The notes: generated from the letters alone by a model not told the origin. A DNA stretch of 64,000 bases from RUG11462 sp045649405 (GCA_045649405.1 JAZRPW010000024.1:12579-76578), one strand, 5' to 3'; shown: positions 54,546 to 63,445, counted from the first letter of the stretch. Program-made: numbers and translations.

Positions 54546-55205
54546 ATGAACTTTTTAGATAATTTTTGGGAAAACCTTTTGCACATTGACAGGATTTTAG
54601 ACTTGTTAATCGAATCTTATCCTTTTTGGTCATATTTCATTTTAGGTTTTACTATTTTTGCTGAAACAGCTTTTATTGTTACATCGTTTTTACCAAGCGA
54701 TGTTGTGTTGTTTGCGGCTTGTTCTTTGATGATGGTTCAAAAATCATTTAATCCATTCATTTTAATACCAATCTTCTTTGTTTGTGCCGTTTTGGGTGAC
54801 AATTTAAATTTTGCGATTGGCAGAATGTTAAGGAAAAAGGTTATTAAAAGCGGAAAGGTGTTTTTCATAAAGCAACAAACTTTAGAAAAAGCCAATATTA
54901 TTTTCGAAAAATCAGGTGGAACAGCAATTTTTTGTGCTAGATTTGTTCCTTTTTTGCGCTCAATAATTCCGTTTATTACTGGAATTAGCAAAAAAGAATA
55001 CAACTGGTTTTTCAAAAAGAATATACTAAGCGTAGCACTTTGGACAGTGCTTTATTGCTCGCTTGGAGTGTTTTTTGGCAACTTAAATTTCGTTAAAAAT
55101 CACTTTGGTGTTGTAGCTCTTGGTATTGGTTGTATAACAATTATTACTGCTGTTATTTCACTTTTTATAAGAAAAATTATTTTAGAAAGAAAACAAAGGA
55201 ATTAA
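54546..55205 (+). CDS. DedA-family membrane protein
   Basis: A 219-residue membrane protein with the DedA/SNARE-associated domain: ETAFIVTSFLPSD (about 38-50), then GDNLNFAIGR and FCARFVPFLRSIIPFITGIS, the conserved re-entrant arginine-containing motif. DedA proteins include undecaprenyl-phosphate or phospholipid translocases, and the exact lipid is unknown here. It is followed after three bases by a DUF212 gene. Confidence 0.93.
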   Translation: MNFLDNFWENLLHIDRILDLLIESYPFWSYFILGFTIFAETAFIVTSFLPSDVVLFAACSLMMVQKSFNPFILIPIFFVCAVLGDNLNFAIGRMLRKKVIKSGKVFFIKQQTLEKANIIFEKSGGTAIFCARFVPFLRSIIPFITGISKKEYNWFFKKNILSVALWTVLYCSLGVFFGNLNFVKNHFGVVALGIGCITIITAVISLFIRKIILERKQRN

Positions 55206-55208
55206 TTT

Positions 55209-55670
55209 ATGAATTGGTTAATTGATTTTATAAACAACCCATATTTCATTACTGGTGTTTCATCTTGGGCAATTGCGCAGATTTTAAAGCTTATTATTTA
55301 TGCAATTGTGAACAAAAAGTTTGATATTTTGCGTCTTTTTGGTGATGGTGGAATGCCAAGTGGACACTCTGCAACAGTAACATCACTTGCAGTGTTAACA
55401 AGTCTTACTTTTGGCACTGGCTCGTTTGAATTTGCAATTAGTGCGCTTTTAGCAATCATTGTTTGTCACGATGCAATGGGTGTTCGTTTAGAAACAGGCA
55501 AACAAGCAATTTTAATCAATGAGATTATTAAATCTTTTGATGTTTTGGCAAAAGATGAGTTGCCAGAAGTTAAATTAAAAGAGTTTGTTGGACATACTCC
55601 AATTCAGGTATTAGCAGGCATTATCATCGGCGTTTTAAACGCAATTGTAATGTTTAATATTTTGTTCTAA
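55209..55670 (+). CDS. DUF212 (divergent PAP2) family membrane protein
   Basis: A 153-residue protein with four to five hydrophobic helices. It has the family signature GGMPSGHSA (about 47-55), a remnant of the PAP2 phosphatase motif, and HDAMGVRLETGKQA. Bacillus YuiD is a member; its activity is not established. Pairing with dedA suggests lipid-carrier recycling, which is inference. Confidence 0.9.
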   Translation: MNWLIDFINNPYFITGVSSWAIAQILKLIIYAIVNKKFDILRLFGDGGMPSGHSATVTSLAVLTSLTFGTGSFEFAISALLAIIVCHDAMGVRLETGKQAILINEIIKSFDVLAKDELPEVKLKEFVGHTPIQVLAGIIIGVLNAIVMFNILF

Positions 55671-55676
55671 TTTGGC

Positions 55677-55704
55677 TTGACAAATTCACAAAAAAGATTA
55701 TAAT
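55677..55704 (+). promoter_or_regulatory. Consensus promoter of tRNA-Gln
   Basis: Perfect TTGACA and TATAAT with a 16-base spacer, 14 bases before the tRNA. Confidence 0.75.
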
Positions 55705-55717
55705 GTTTAATGTTCAA

Positions 55718-55791
55718 AGCGGAATTGTGTAACGGTAGCACGACAGACTCTGACTCTGTTTGTTGGGGTTCGAATCCCTATTCCGCTGCCA
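55718..55791 (+). tRNA. tRNA-Gln (anticodon CUG)
   Basis: A 74-base tRNA. The acceptor is AGCGGAA/TTCCGCT, the anticodon loop CTCTGAC sits in an ACAGA/TCTGT stem, the T-loop is TTCGAAT, the discriminator is G and CCA is encoded. It reads CAG codons. The weak A1-U72 pair is the normal tRNA-Gln feature in mirrored form. Confidence 0.93.
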
Positions 55792-55794
55792 AAC

Positions 55795-55830
55795 AAAACA
55801 GGTCATCTGTTGATGACCTGTTTTTGCTTT
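55795..55830. terminator. Bidirectional terminator after tRNA-Gln
   Basis: Hairpin AAACAGGTCATC / GATGACCTGTTT with a TGTT loop and a following T-run. It also borders the end of the SH3-C39 gene. Confidence 0.88.
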
Positions 55831-56796
55831 TTAATAATAGAAAAACTTATAAAAATTTGGGTATTCACTCAAAAATTGGCTTAATGTTGTTCTTGATTTT
55901 GAGCCAGGGTCATTAATTAAAAAGCCAGATGAATAAAGCTCATTACCACCACTAAATCCTTTTATCACAACCCAATGTTGAGTGCCGTTTGCCTTTTTAG
56001 CACCAAAAAGCACCGGCTTGTTTTGTTTAAGCAAATCATAAATTTTTTCTAAATAATTTTCACTGTTTGTTACAACGCTATACTCGCTTGGCCAATAGAC
56101 ATTACCACTTGATGAATATTTCAGTTTTTTACTCATTTCATCAGGGTAAATGTTTTTGCTTGATTTGTAAGACTCAATCATTGAAATTGCTGTTGTAACA
56201 CAACCTATTTTGCCAATTGTTTTGCCTGAATTACCTATTTGCACATGGGCCCAACGGCTATCAGTTTGTTTAAAATCAGGCACCTGCAAACTTATCTTTT
56301 CATACTTGTTTTCTACTGCTTTTTCAAGATATTGTTTGCTAACAAAACCCGTTTTTACACCAAAGTAGAGAACTTTATAAAAATCTCCTTTTTCAGATAA
56401 AATCACTACTATTTCTCCGTTTTGCAATTTATCTTTTATCTTTGAAGTTAAACTAGCGTTTTTTCTTACATTAAGATTGCCAGATGATAAACTTACTGTT
56501 TTTTCATCATTTGACACAACCTTTATGTAATCAGCATAACAAAAGCCAAAATCAGTTTTGTTATATTTTACTTTCCACCAATTACCACTTTTTGAAACAA
56601 GTGTTATGTGCTTGTCTTTCTTTATTGTTTTCAAAATCTTTGATGTTTTGTTGGCCTTTGCCCTGATATTCAAATTACCGCTTGTTACTTTTACCTGCCC
56701 TGCTTTAAGTGTATTTTCTAAAGCAGTGGTGTTTGTGGGGACTATTAAAACAAATGCCAACAAAAGCATTATTATAATTCTTTTCAAAATTTTCAC
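55831..56796 (-). CDS. Secreted protein with two SH3b domains and a C39-like papain-fold domain
   Basis: A 321-residue protein with a signal peptide (about 1-25), bacterial SH3 domains at about 35-93 and 102-157 (SGNLNIRAKAN and SGNLNVRKNAS), and a C39-family domain (about 170-321). The catalytic residues are Cys199, His274 and Asp296. SH3b domains bind peptidoglycan, so it may be a wall-associated peptidase or peptide hydrolase. Substrate and cell-wall activity are unproven. It is monocistronic, with an extended -10 (TGATATAAT) at 56827-56832 on the minus strand. Confidence 0.87.
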   Translation of the reverse strand: MKILKRIIIMLLLAFVLIVPTNTTALENTLKAGQVKVTSGNLNIRAKANKTSKILKTIKKDKHITLVSKSGNWWKVKYNKTDFGFCYADYIKVVSNDEKTVSLSSGNLNVRKNASLTSKIKDKLQNGEIVVILSEKGDFYKVLYFGVKTGFVSKQYLEKAVENKYEKISLQVPDFKQTDSRWAHVQIGNSGKTIGKIGCVTTAISMIESYKSSKNIYPDEMSKKLKYSSSGNVYWPSEYSVVTNSENYLEKIYDLLKQNKPVLFGAKKANGTQHWVVIKGFSGGNELYSSGFLINDPGSKSRTTLSQFLSEYPNFYKFFYY

Positions 56797-56902
56797 CTCT
56801 CAAATTTCTAGCATATATGCAAGACAATTATATCACGAACAGCGCTAAAATTTAATAGTCCAAATGCTTGTAATTAGTTTGGCAATAAATTTCAAAAAAC
56901 TA

Positions 56903-56931
56903 TTGAATTTATGGTAAGAAAATAATATAAT
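56903..56931 (+). promoter_or_regulatory. Sigma-A promoter of cysK-maf
   Basis: TTGAAT and TATAAT with a 17-base spacer, about 33 bases before the ATG. No T-box or SAM riboswitch leader fits in the short 5' region. Confidence 0.75.
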
Positions 56932-56964
56932 ATATTGTAGATTTTTAAATTTTTAGAGGTTTTT

Positions 56965-57894
56965 ATGATTTATAATAATGTTTTAGAAGCGATTGGGCAC
57001 ACCCCAATTATCAAACTTCAAAAGTTATCTCCGGTTGATGGTGCTGACATTTTGGTTAAATTTGAAGGACTTAATGTTGGTGGTTCTATTAAGACAAGAA
57101 CTGCTTATAATATGATTTGTGATGCAGAGGCAAAAGGTCTTATTAACAAAGATACAATTATTGTTGAGCCAACATCTGGCAACCAAGGAATTGGACTTTC
57201 ATTGGTTGGTGCAGTTAAAGGTTATCGCACAATTATCATTATGCCTGACTCTGTTTCAGAAGAACGCAGAAAACTTGTTAAGCACTATGGTGCAGAAGTT
57301 ATTTTGGTTCACGATGCAGGTAACATTGGCGAATGTATTGATGAATGTTTGCAAACTGCTCTTAAAATGCGTGATGAAAACCCTAATGTTTTTGTTCCAC
57401 AACAATTTGAAAACCCTGCTAACCCATTGGTTCACAAATATCACACTGGTGTTGAGATATTAGAACAGGTTGCAGGTCCAATTCACGGATTTTGTTCTGG
57501 CATTGGCACAGGTGGTACAATCACCGGAATTAGTGAAGTTTTAAAAGCGCAAAATCCTAAACTTGTTGTTTGGGCGGTTGAGCCTGAAAACGCTGCAATT
57601 TTGGCAGGCGGTACTATCGGCACGCATATGCAAATGGGCATTGGTGATGGGCTTATTCCAAAAATTCTTGATACTAATTGTTATGAAGATATTTGCATTA
57701 TTTCTGATGAAGAAGCAATTGGAGTTTCAAAAGATTTGGCGCGTCTTGAAGGTATTATGTGTGGCATTTCAAGTGGTACTAACGTTGCCGCGGCAATTAA
57801 ACTTGCTAAAAAATTAGGCAAAGGAAAAACCGTTGTAACCGTGTTGCCTGATACCGCTGAAAGATATTTTTCAACCCCACTTTTTGAGGAATAA
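56965..57894 (+). CDS. cysK: Cysteine synthase-like PLP enzyme (CysK family)
   Basis: A 309-residue O-acetylserine sulfhydrylase-like enzyme that would make cysteine from O-acetylserine and sulfide. The PLP lysine is Lys43 in GGSIKTR, the substrate loop is PTSGNQGIG (residues 69-77), and the phosphate-binding GTGGT motif is present. Two positions differ from textbook CysK: Thr44 instead of Asp after the lysine, and Gln74 where most have Thr. The reaction assignment is therefore less certain than the fold. It is followed by maf after three bases. Confidence 0.85.
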   Translation: MIYNNVLEAIGHTPIIKLQKLSPVDGADILVKFEGLNVGGSIKTRTAYNMICDAEAKGLINKDTIIVEPTSGNQGIGLSLVGAVKGYRTIIIMPDSVSEERRKLVKHYGAEVILVHDAGNIGECIDECLQTALKMRDENPNVFVPQQFENPANPLVHKYHTGVEILEQVAGPIHGFCSGIGTGGTITGISEVLKAQNPKLVVWAVEPENAAILAGGTIGTHMQMGIGDGLIPKILDTNCYEDICIISDEEAIGVSKDLARLEGIMCGISSGTNVAAAIKLAKKLGKGKTVVTVLPDTAERYFSTPLFEE

Positions 57895-57897
57895 AAA

Positions 57898-58449
57898 ATG
57901 AAAATTATTTTAGCTTCAAAATCGCCAAGAAGGTCTGAAATTTTAAAGAATTTAGGTTTTCAATTTGATGTTTTGGTAGCAGATGTTGATGAAACTTGCA
58001 AAACTACAATTCCACAAGAATTTGTTAAAGAATTAGCTTTTAAAAAGGCAGATGCAGTTGCTAAAACTCAAGATGGAAACACAATTATAATCGGTTGTGA
58101 CACTGTTGTTGCAACTGAAGAAGAAATTCTTGGCAAACCAAAAGACAAAGACGATGCTAGAAAAATGCTTAAGATGTTGTCAGGCAACAAACACAGCGTT
58201 TTTAGCGGTCTTTGCGTTATTAAAGGCGAGAATGTTTTGGTTGACTTTTGCAAAACCGATGTTTATTTTGATGAGTTAACCGACAGTGATATTGAAAATT
58301 ATTTGGCTGATGATGAATATAAAGATAAAGCCGGAAGCTACGCCATTCAAGGCAAGGCAGGTGTTTTTGTAAAACGAATTGATGGCGAATATTTTAATGT
58401 TGTTGGTTTGCCAATAAATTTGCTAAACAAAATGTTAAAAGAAATTTAA
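57898..58449 (+). CDS. maf: Maf-type nucleotide pyrophosphatase
   Basis: A 183-residue house-cleaning enzyme that hydrolyses non-canonical or modified nucleoside triphosphates; in Bacillus it affects septum formation. The conserved N-terminal SKSPRRSEIL and central GCDTVV (catalytic Asp) are present, along with KDKDDARKML and YAIQGKAG. It is cotranscribed with cysK and its stop codon merges into a terminator. Confidence 0.95.
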   Translation: MKIILASKSPRRSEILKNLGFQFDVLVADVDETCKTTIPQEFVKELAFKKADAVAKTQDGNTIIIGCDTVVATEEEILGKPKDKDDARKMLKMLSGNKHSVFSGLCVIKGENVLVDFCKTDVYFDELTDSDIENYLADDEYKDKAGSYAIQGKAGVFVKRIDGEYFNVVGLPINLLNKMLKEI

Positions 58450-58477
58450 AAGGAGTGTCAAAAGACACTCCTTTTTG
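58448..58477. terminator. Terminator between maf and the PAP2 gene
   Basis: Perfect hairpin AAAAGGAGTGTC / GACACTCCTTTT with an AAAA loop, then TTG and further T. It lies between converging genes. Confidence 0.9.
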
Positions 58478-58479
58478 TT

Positions 58480-58968
58480 TTAAAAAATTATTATCATTAG
58501 TATAAAACTACAAATTGAGATTAATGCACCAGCCACAACATCTTTTATAAAATGCACACCTGCAAGCACTCTAACAAATGCCAAAATCACAGATAACGCT
58601 AAAAACACAACGCCTGCAATTACATTAAAATGCAAAATCATTAGTGAAATGATAAATGCCGAGAAAACGTGGCGTGATGGAAATGATTTACCAATTGTTT
58701 TTTTGTTATAAATCGGTGTGAAATCATAAATTTCATAAGGTCGTGGCGCATTGAAAAAGTATCTAAACACGCTGACTAATACAAACATTACTGCAGGTAC
58801 TAATATGTATTTTAGCAAATTCTCTGATTTCAAATAAAAAGCAAGGAGCAAAAACAATGGGTATGAAACATAAACAGCAAGAGTAATAAACCTGTTCAAA
58901 AACAAAACAAGTTTTTTTGCACTCTTATGCTTTTCATAATAATCCATTAATGATAAATAATTAATCAT
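58480..58968 (-). CDS. PAP2-family membrane phosphatase
   Basis: A 162-residue membrane protein with about five helices and the three PAP2 motifs: APRPYE, FPSRHVF (general acid-base His) and GVHFIKDVVAG. Members dephosphorylate undecaprenyl pyrophosphate or phosphatidate; which one cannot be told. It is last in the minus-strand unit after the TPR-nuclease gene, 18 bases downstream. Confidence 0.9.
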   Translation of the reverse strand: MINYLSLMDYYEKHKSAKKLVLFLNRFITLAVYVSYPLFLLLAFYLKSENLLKYILVPAVMFVLVSVFRYFFNAPRPYEIYDFTPIYNKKTIGKSFPSRHVFSAFIISLMILHFNVIAGVVFLALSVILAFVRVLAGVHFIKDVVAGALISICSFILMIIIF

Positions 58969-58986
58969 CTTTTCTCCTTTAATTTA

Positions 58987-60507
58987 TTACATTTCTCTAA
59001 ATGATATTGAATATTCAAAAAGTTTCATTCTTTTATCTTTATGCACCTTATCAATTAACTCTTGAGTTGGCGAATTTACGCAAATAATTCCAAATACCTT
59101 TTTATCTTTAAACTCTTTGTCATTTTCAAACCATTCCAAATAAGAAGTGGTTTGTTTATAAGCATCATCATAGCCAGAATCTTTTTTTAATTCAATTACA
59201 TATAAATTACCCGAATCATCTTCACATAACAAATCCAAACGACCAATAGGAATAATGTATTGTCTACCATAAACACCTTTTCGTTTGTAAATCTTTAAAT
59301 TTAACCCAAAAGTTTCTCTGCCAGATTCTATTCTAGCAGTTAATTCGTCTTCCAATAATTTCTCATTAGAGAATTGTTGGCGTTTAACCCCTAAATCTAT
59401 CGTTCTTTTGTGCACTGTTTCTTCAGTTGATAATTCTAAAGTATGTATTGAAGAATTTTTTATTCTTGCGTTTTTGTTTTCTAAATTCTTTACACGCTCT
59501 ACTAAATCCTTTGCAATTTTGTTCTTGTTCGACCTAACAAAATCTTTTGCATCTTTATTTCTGCCAAGCGCTATAAGAACTCTAACATAGTTATTTTTAG
59601 CATATTTATAATCAGCATCAATTTCAAAACACTTTTCAAAATATGGCATAGCATCTATATACTTCTTTTGTTGATACAAACAATATCCTAAATTGTTTAA
59701 AGAATTAATATCGTTTGACGTAATTTCTAATACTTTTCTATAATACGCTTCTTCTAATTTATGGTTTTTAATTTTTCCATAGCACCAAGCTATCATAAAA
59801 CACAAATCTTCTTTGTAATAAAAAACACTTTGTTCTTCAACAGACTCAAAATATGCGATTGCATTATTCCACATATTCATTAAATAATATGTGTAACCTA
59901 TTAATTCTTTAACTAAAATCAAATTTGGGTGTTTTTGTAACGCATCTAACAAAACATTCAATGCTTCTTCATTAGTTTTGCATGTGAAATATTCATCAAT
60001 TATTTCACAAAGTTCTGGCAGACCATCTTGCACTGGGTATAATCTTAAAATTTTTGCAAGATGTTTCCAAAACCCCTCAAAAGCTTGCTTGAATTTTTCG
60101 AAAAACAAATCGACTAATAACTCTTCATCTAAAAAAACCTCAAAAGTTTTAATTTCACTTTTAACAGCTTCATAAAGTTCTTTTATCAAACTATTCAATA
60201 ATAACAAGCATTTTTCATTGTTTTTCTCGAAAAAGCAACTAATCATATGATAATATGTGTACTCTTTTGGTAGTGTTTTTGCGACTCTTAAATAAATCTT
60301 AACTAATTCATTCGTTTTAAAAAAGGTTTGACTATACTCCATATCGCCTTTAGGTATAGCAAACAAAAGCGAGTTGCAATATATCCTTCTTAGTTCGTCT
60401 TTATTTTCGAGTTGTAAATTTTCCAATACATTTACTTCATCATCGATAGTTTTACATTCAGACAATATATTTTCAAATAATTGTTCGAAGAGTTCATCAT
60501 CGGTCAT
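58987..60507 (-). CDS. TPR-like protein fused to a NucS/PD-(D/E)XK nuclease-like domain
   Basis: The 506 residues are mainly helical in the first about 350, with recognisable tetratricopeptide units (about 195-345: IGYTYYLMNMWNNAIAYF, NNLGYCLYQQKKYIDAMPYF). A short charged linker leads to a C-terminal domain (about 385-506) with the PD-(D/E)XK core GRLDLL...YVIELKK, giving Asp425, Glu439 and Lys441. The domain resembles NucS (DUF91). There is no signal peptide. The combination suggests a protein-guided nuclease in DNA repair or defence, but neighbours are housekeeping genes and no effector system is evident. It is cotranscribed with the RlmD-like gene upstream. Confidence 0.78.
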   Translation of the reverse strand: MTDDELFEQLFENILSECKTIDDEVNVLENLQLENKDELRRIYCNSLLFAIPKGDMEYSQTFFKTNELVKIYLRVAKTLPKEYTYYHMISCFFEKNNEKCLLLLNSLIKELYEAVKSEIKTFEVFLDEELLVDLFFEKFKQAFEGFWKHLAKILRLYPVQDGLPELCEIIDEYFTCKTNEEALNVLLDALQKHPNLILVKELIGYTYYLMNMWNNAIAYFESVEEQSVFYYKEDLCFMIAWCYGKIKNHKLEEAYYRKVLEITSNDINSLNNLGYCLYQQKKYIDAMPYFEKCFEIDADYKYAKNNYVRVLIALGRNKDAKDFVRSNKNKIAKDLVERVKNLENKNARIKNSSIHTLELSTEETVHKRTIDLGVKRQQFSNEKLLEDELTARIESGRETFGLNLKIYKRKGVYGRQYIIPIGRLDLLCEDDSGNLYVIELKKDSGYDDAYKQTTSYLEWFENDKEFKDKKVFGIICVNSPTQELIDKVHKDKRMKLFEYSISFREM

Positions 60508-60521
60508 AATTTATATCTCCT

Positions 60522-61670
60522 TTATTTGCTTAAAGCCACGACTGTCTCCACATGTGATGTGTGTGGGAACATATCTACTGGTTGGATTTTTTTAACCTTG
60601 TACCCTGCTTTTGTAAGTTCAAACAAATCTCGTTTTTGAGTTTCAGGGTTGCAAGAAACATAAACAACTCTTGAAGGATTTAGAGCAACAACACTTTTTA
60701 AAAACGCTTTTGTACTTCCCTTTCTTGGTGGGTCTAAAATAACAACATCAACACTCTCGCCACTGTTTGCATAATCTTTTATAAAGTCAGTTGCATCGGC
60801 GCAAAAGAATGTTGCGTTTGTTATATTGTTAACCTTTGCGTTGATTTTTGCATCTTTTACAGCATCTTTATTAAGTTCAACACCGATTACTTGTTTAGCA
60901 AGATTTGCGCAAGCAAGTCCAATTGTACCTGTGCCACAATAAGCATCAATAACGGTGTCTTCTTTTGTAATATTAGCAAACTCAATTGCTTTGTTATAAA
61001 GAATCTCTGCGCCTACTGGGTTTACTTGATAAAAAGACTTTGCAGAAATTCTAAATGTCAAACCACAAAGAATATCTTCAATGTAACCATTGCCGAAAAG
61101 CACTTCTTCATAGTCGCCTAAAAGCATACTAAATCTGTCGGTGCTAACATTGAAAACAACATTAGTAATTTCAGGGAATTTTTCGACTAATGCTTTACAA
61201 AACTTTTCTTTTTGAGGGAAGATTTTGTTTGCGCCTACTAATACAACCATTGTTTGATTTGTAGAAAAGCCACGTTTAACAAGCACATGGCGTAAAAAAC
61301 CTTTGCCGTTGAATTCGTTAAACGGTTTAATTTTAAAATCTGGCAACATTTTGCGAATTGCAACAATAATTTCATCGGCAAATTTATCTTCAATTGCACA
61401 CTTATCAATTGAAACTACTGACTTTGTGGCAGACTGATAAACGCCTGAAATAACTTTGCCAGAACGAGTTGTGGTAAAAGCCGCTGACACTTTGTTGCGA
61501 TAATTAAACGGACACTTCATTCCAATGATTTTGCTAACGCGATGAAACTTGCCAAGTAACTTTACAACCTTTGCTTGTTTAAAGTTTAGTTGGCGTGCAT
61601 AGTCCATATTTGAAAGTTGACACCCACCACACTTTTTAGCTTGTGGGCAATTTAATTTACTATTGTTCAT
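60522..61670 (-). CDS. RlmD/TrmA-family RNA 5-methyluridine methyltransferase without TRAM domain
   Basis: A 382-residue SAM-dependent enzyme. An iron-sulfur-type Cys cluster (CPQAKKCGGC, residues 8-17, plus a later Cys in DKCAIED) is at the N-terminus. Next come the Rossmann methyltransferase domain (DAYCGTGTIGL), ILDPPRKG and the catalytic Cys in VYVSCNPETQ. Family members methylate U747 or U1939 of 23S rRNA. It lacks the N-terminal TRAM domain present in its neighbour at 62077. It overlaps the small membrane protein gene by four bases. Confidence 0.88.
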   Translation of the reverse strand: MNNSKLNCPQAKKCGGCQLSNMDYARQLNFKQAKVVKLLGKFHRVSKIIGMKCPFNYRNKVSAAFTTTRSGKVISGVYQSATKSVVSIDKCAIEDKFADEIIVAIRKMLPDFKIKPFNEFNGKGFLRHVLVKRGFSTNQTMVVLVGANKIFPQKEKFCKALVEKFPEITNVVFNVSTDRFSMLLGDYEEVLFGNGYIEDILCGLTFRISAKSFYQVNPVGAEILYNKAIEFANITKEDTVIDAYCGTGTIGLACANLAKQVIGVELNKDAVKDAKINAKVNNITNATFFCADATDFIKDYANSGESVDVVILDPPRKGSTKAFLKSVVALNPSRVVYVSCNPETQKRDLFELTKAGYKVKKIQPVDMFPHTSHVETVVALSK

Positions 61671-62071
61671 TTATAAAAACACTCCTTTTTAAAAAGGATG
61701 TTTTCCCAATCACCTGATTGGGTTTTTTCTAATACTTTAAAATAAGTATCATTTCCGTCATAAAAATATATTTCAGTATCGGCATCATTTAAACTAATTT
61801 CAAAGGTGTCTTTTGCTCCAAGTTTAGAATTAATGCCGCCAAATGTAGAGTAAAAAGTAATGTATTTGCCACTTTCCCTTTGTTCTAATTTATAGTTTCT
61901 AACATAGCCTACACTTGAAGATACTCCAATTTTCAAAGTAATTGTATTACACTTTTTATCATAATCAAATTTTTCTAAATACACGTCAGCACGAGCGCTG
62001 CCAGTTGAGAAAAACCACCAAACGAATAATGCTACAATTATGATGGCACTTATAATCAATTTTTTCTTCAT
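61667..62071 (-). CDS. Small membrane-anchored protein of unknown function
   Basis: I do not recognise this 134-residue product. It has a basic start and one transmembrane or signal helix (about 5-22), then a soluble, beta-rich domain of about 110 residues with two Cys residues. The ATG at 62071 is chosen over an open frame reaching nine codons earlier into rlmD. It sits between two RlmD-type genes with almost no spacing on either side. Confidence 0.65.
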   Translation of the reverse strand: MKKKLIISAIIIVALFVWWFFSTGSARADVYLEKFDYDKKCNTITLKIGVSSSVGYVRNYKLEQRESGKYITFYSTFGGINSKLGAKDTFEISLNDADTEIYFYDGNDTYFKVLEKTQSGDWENILFKKECFYK

Positions 62072-62076
62072 ATATC

Positions 62077-63429
62077 TTACTCTCTTGACAACAAACACAC
62101 TGTTTCCACATGAGCAGTTCTTGGGAACATATCTACCGGTTGTACTTTTTGCACTTTATATTTTAAAGTTTCAAACACTTTTAAATCTCTTGCAAGAGTG
62201 GCTGGGTCACAAGAAACATAGACAACAGTTTCTGGTGCAAAGTCGTTGCAGATTGTGTTTATTAAATCTTCTGTTAGCCCTTTTCTTGGTGGGTCAACCA
62301 CAATTACATCTGCACGAATACCTTTTTCATAAAGCACTTTTGCAGAATTTGCAGCTGTATCACAAATGAATTCTACATTTTCAATACCATTTAGTTTTGC
62401 ATTCTCTTTTGCATTTTCAATTGCTTGTGGCACAATTTCAACACCAATTACTTTTTTAGCCATTTTTGCGAGTGTCAAGCCAATTGTACCTGCTCCACAG
62501 AATAAATCAAGCACGGTTTTATCTTTAACGCAAGCAAAATCTGCTGCGCATTTGTACAAAACTTCGGTCATTTCTCTATTAACTTGGAAAAACGCAAGCG
62601 GAGAAATTTTGAATTTAACACCAAGCAAACCATCAAGAATAAACTCTTCGCCAAAAAGCACTTTGATTTCTTTGCCCAAAATTACATTTGTTTTTTGTTT
62701 GTTGATGTTTAATACAACACCTGAAACAAATTGAAGTTTTGACAACCTTTCAACCAATTCATCTGCAAACGGCAAATTGTTATCATTAATAACAACACAA
62801 ACAACCGACTTGCCAGTTAAGTCGCTTTTTCTAATATAAATATGTCTAATCAAGCCTTTGCCTGTCTGCTCATCATAAGGCTTAATTTTCTTTTCATTAA
62901 AAAAGTCAATACAACTCTCAACGATTTTTGCAAATTCTTTTGGTTGCAAAATACAGTCATCACACTGAATTACTCTGTGAGAATGAAGCGAATAAAAACC
63001 TGCAACACATTTTCCTTCTTTATCCAACCTTACTGGGTATTGACCTTTGTTGCGGTAACGAATTGTTTTATCATTTGACAAAACACTTTTTACAGCAATA
63101 TCAATTCCACCAATTCGTGTAACTGAATCTTGCACCCTTTTGGTTTTAAACTCTTTTTCAGCGCAGTAATTTATATGACGAAAAGCGCAACCACCACAAC
63201 GCGAAAAAACCAAACAGTCAGGTTCGGTTCTGTCGGTTGATGGAGTTATAATATTGATTATTTTACCAAAGCAAAACTTTTTAAGTTCTTTGACAATAAG
63301 CACTTCACACTCATCGCCAACTGCACCGCCAGGCACAAACACGGTCATACCGTCAGGCGCTTTTGCAATGCCAAAGCCATCGGTTGAATAATCAACAATT
63401 TTCATTACTGCGGTTTCGTTTTTCTTCAT
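62077..63429 (-). CDS. rlmD: 23S rRNA (uracil-5-)-methyltransferase RlmD family, with TRAM domain
   Basis: A 450-residue enzyme with an N-terminal TRAM RNA-binding domain (about 10-65) and an iron-sulfur Cys set (CLVFSRCGGC and a later CDDC). The SAM motif LDLFCGAGTIGL, VVDPPRKG and the catalytic Cys in VYVSCDPAT follow. It uses SAM to make 5-methyluridine in 23S rRNA; the exact site (U747, U1939 or both) varies among Firmicute members. The ATG at 63429 has AAAGG upstream, 17 bases after the rnpB terminator T-run. Confidence 0.93.
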   Translation of the reverse strand: MKKNETAVMKIVDYSTDGFGIAKAPDGMTVFVPGGAVGDECEVLIVKELKKFCFGKIINIITPSTDRTEPDCLVFSRCGGCAFRHINYCAEKEFKTKRVQDSVTRIGGIDIAVKSVLSNDKTIRYRNKGQYPVRLDKEGKCVAGFYSLHSHRVIQCDDCILQPKEFAKIVESCIDFFNEKKIKPYDEQTGKGLIRHIYIRKSDLTGKSVVCVVINDNNLPFADELVERLSKLQFVSGVVLNINKQKTNVILGKEIKVLFGEEFILDGLLGVKFKISPLAFFQVNREMTEVLYKCAADFACVKDKTVLDLFCGAGTIGLTLAKMAKKVIGVEIVPQAIENAKENAKLNGIENVEFICDTAANSAKVLYEKGIRADVIVVDPPRKGLTEDLINTICNDFAPETVVYVSCDPATLARDLKVFETLKYKVQKVQPVDMFPRTAHVETVCLLSRE

Positions 63430-63445
63430 AAATTCTACCTTTAAC

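Noticed and set aside
54427..54633. 68-codon minus-strand frame near the dedA start
   Set aside because: It overlaps the dedA promoter and first codons antisense, has no ribosome site, and its sequence is not protein-like.
56811..56820. GCATATATGC palindrome upstream of the SH3-C39 gene as a LexA-type operator
   Set aside because: It is only 10 bp, AT-rich, and does not match the known Firmicute LexA box.
56797..56964. T-box or SAM riboswitch leader before cysK
   Set aside because: Only about 30 bases separate the promoter from the ATG, too short for either element.
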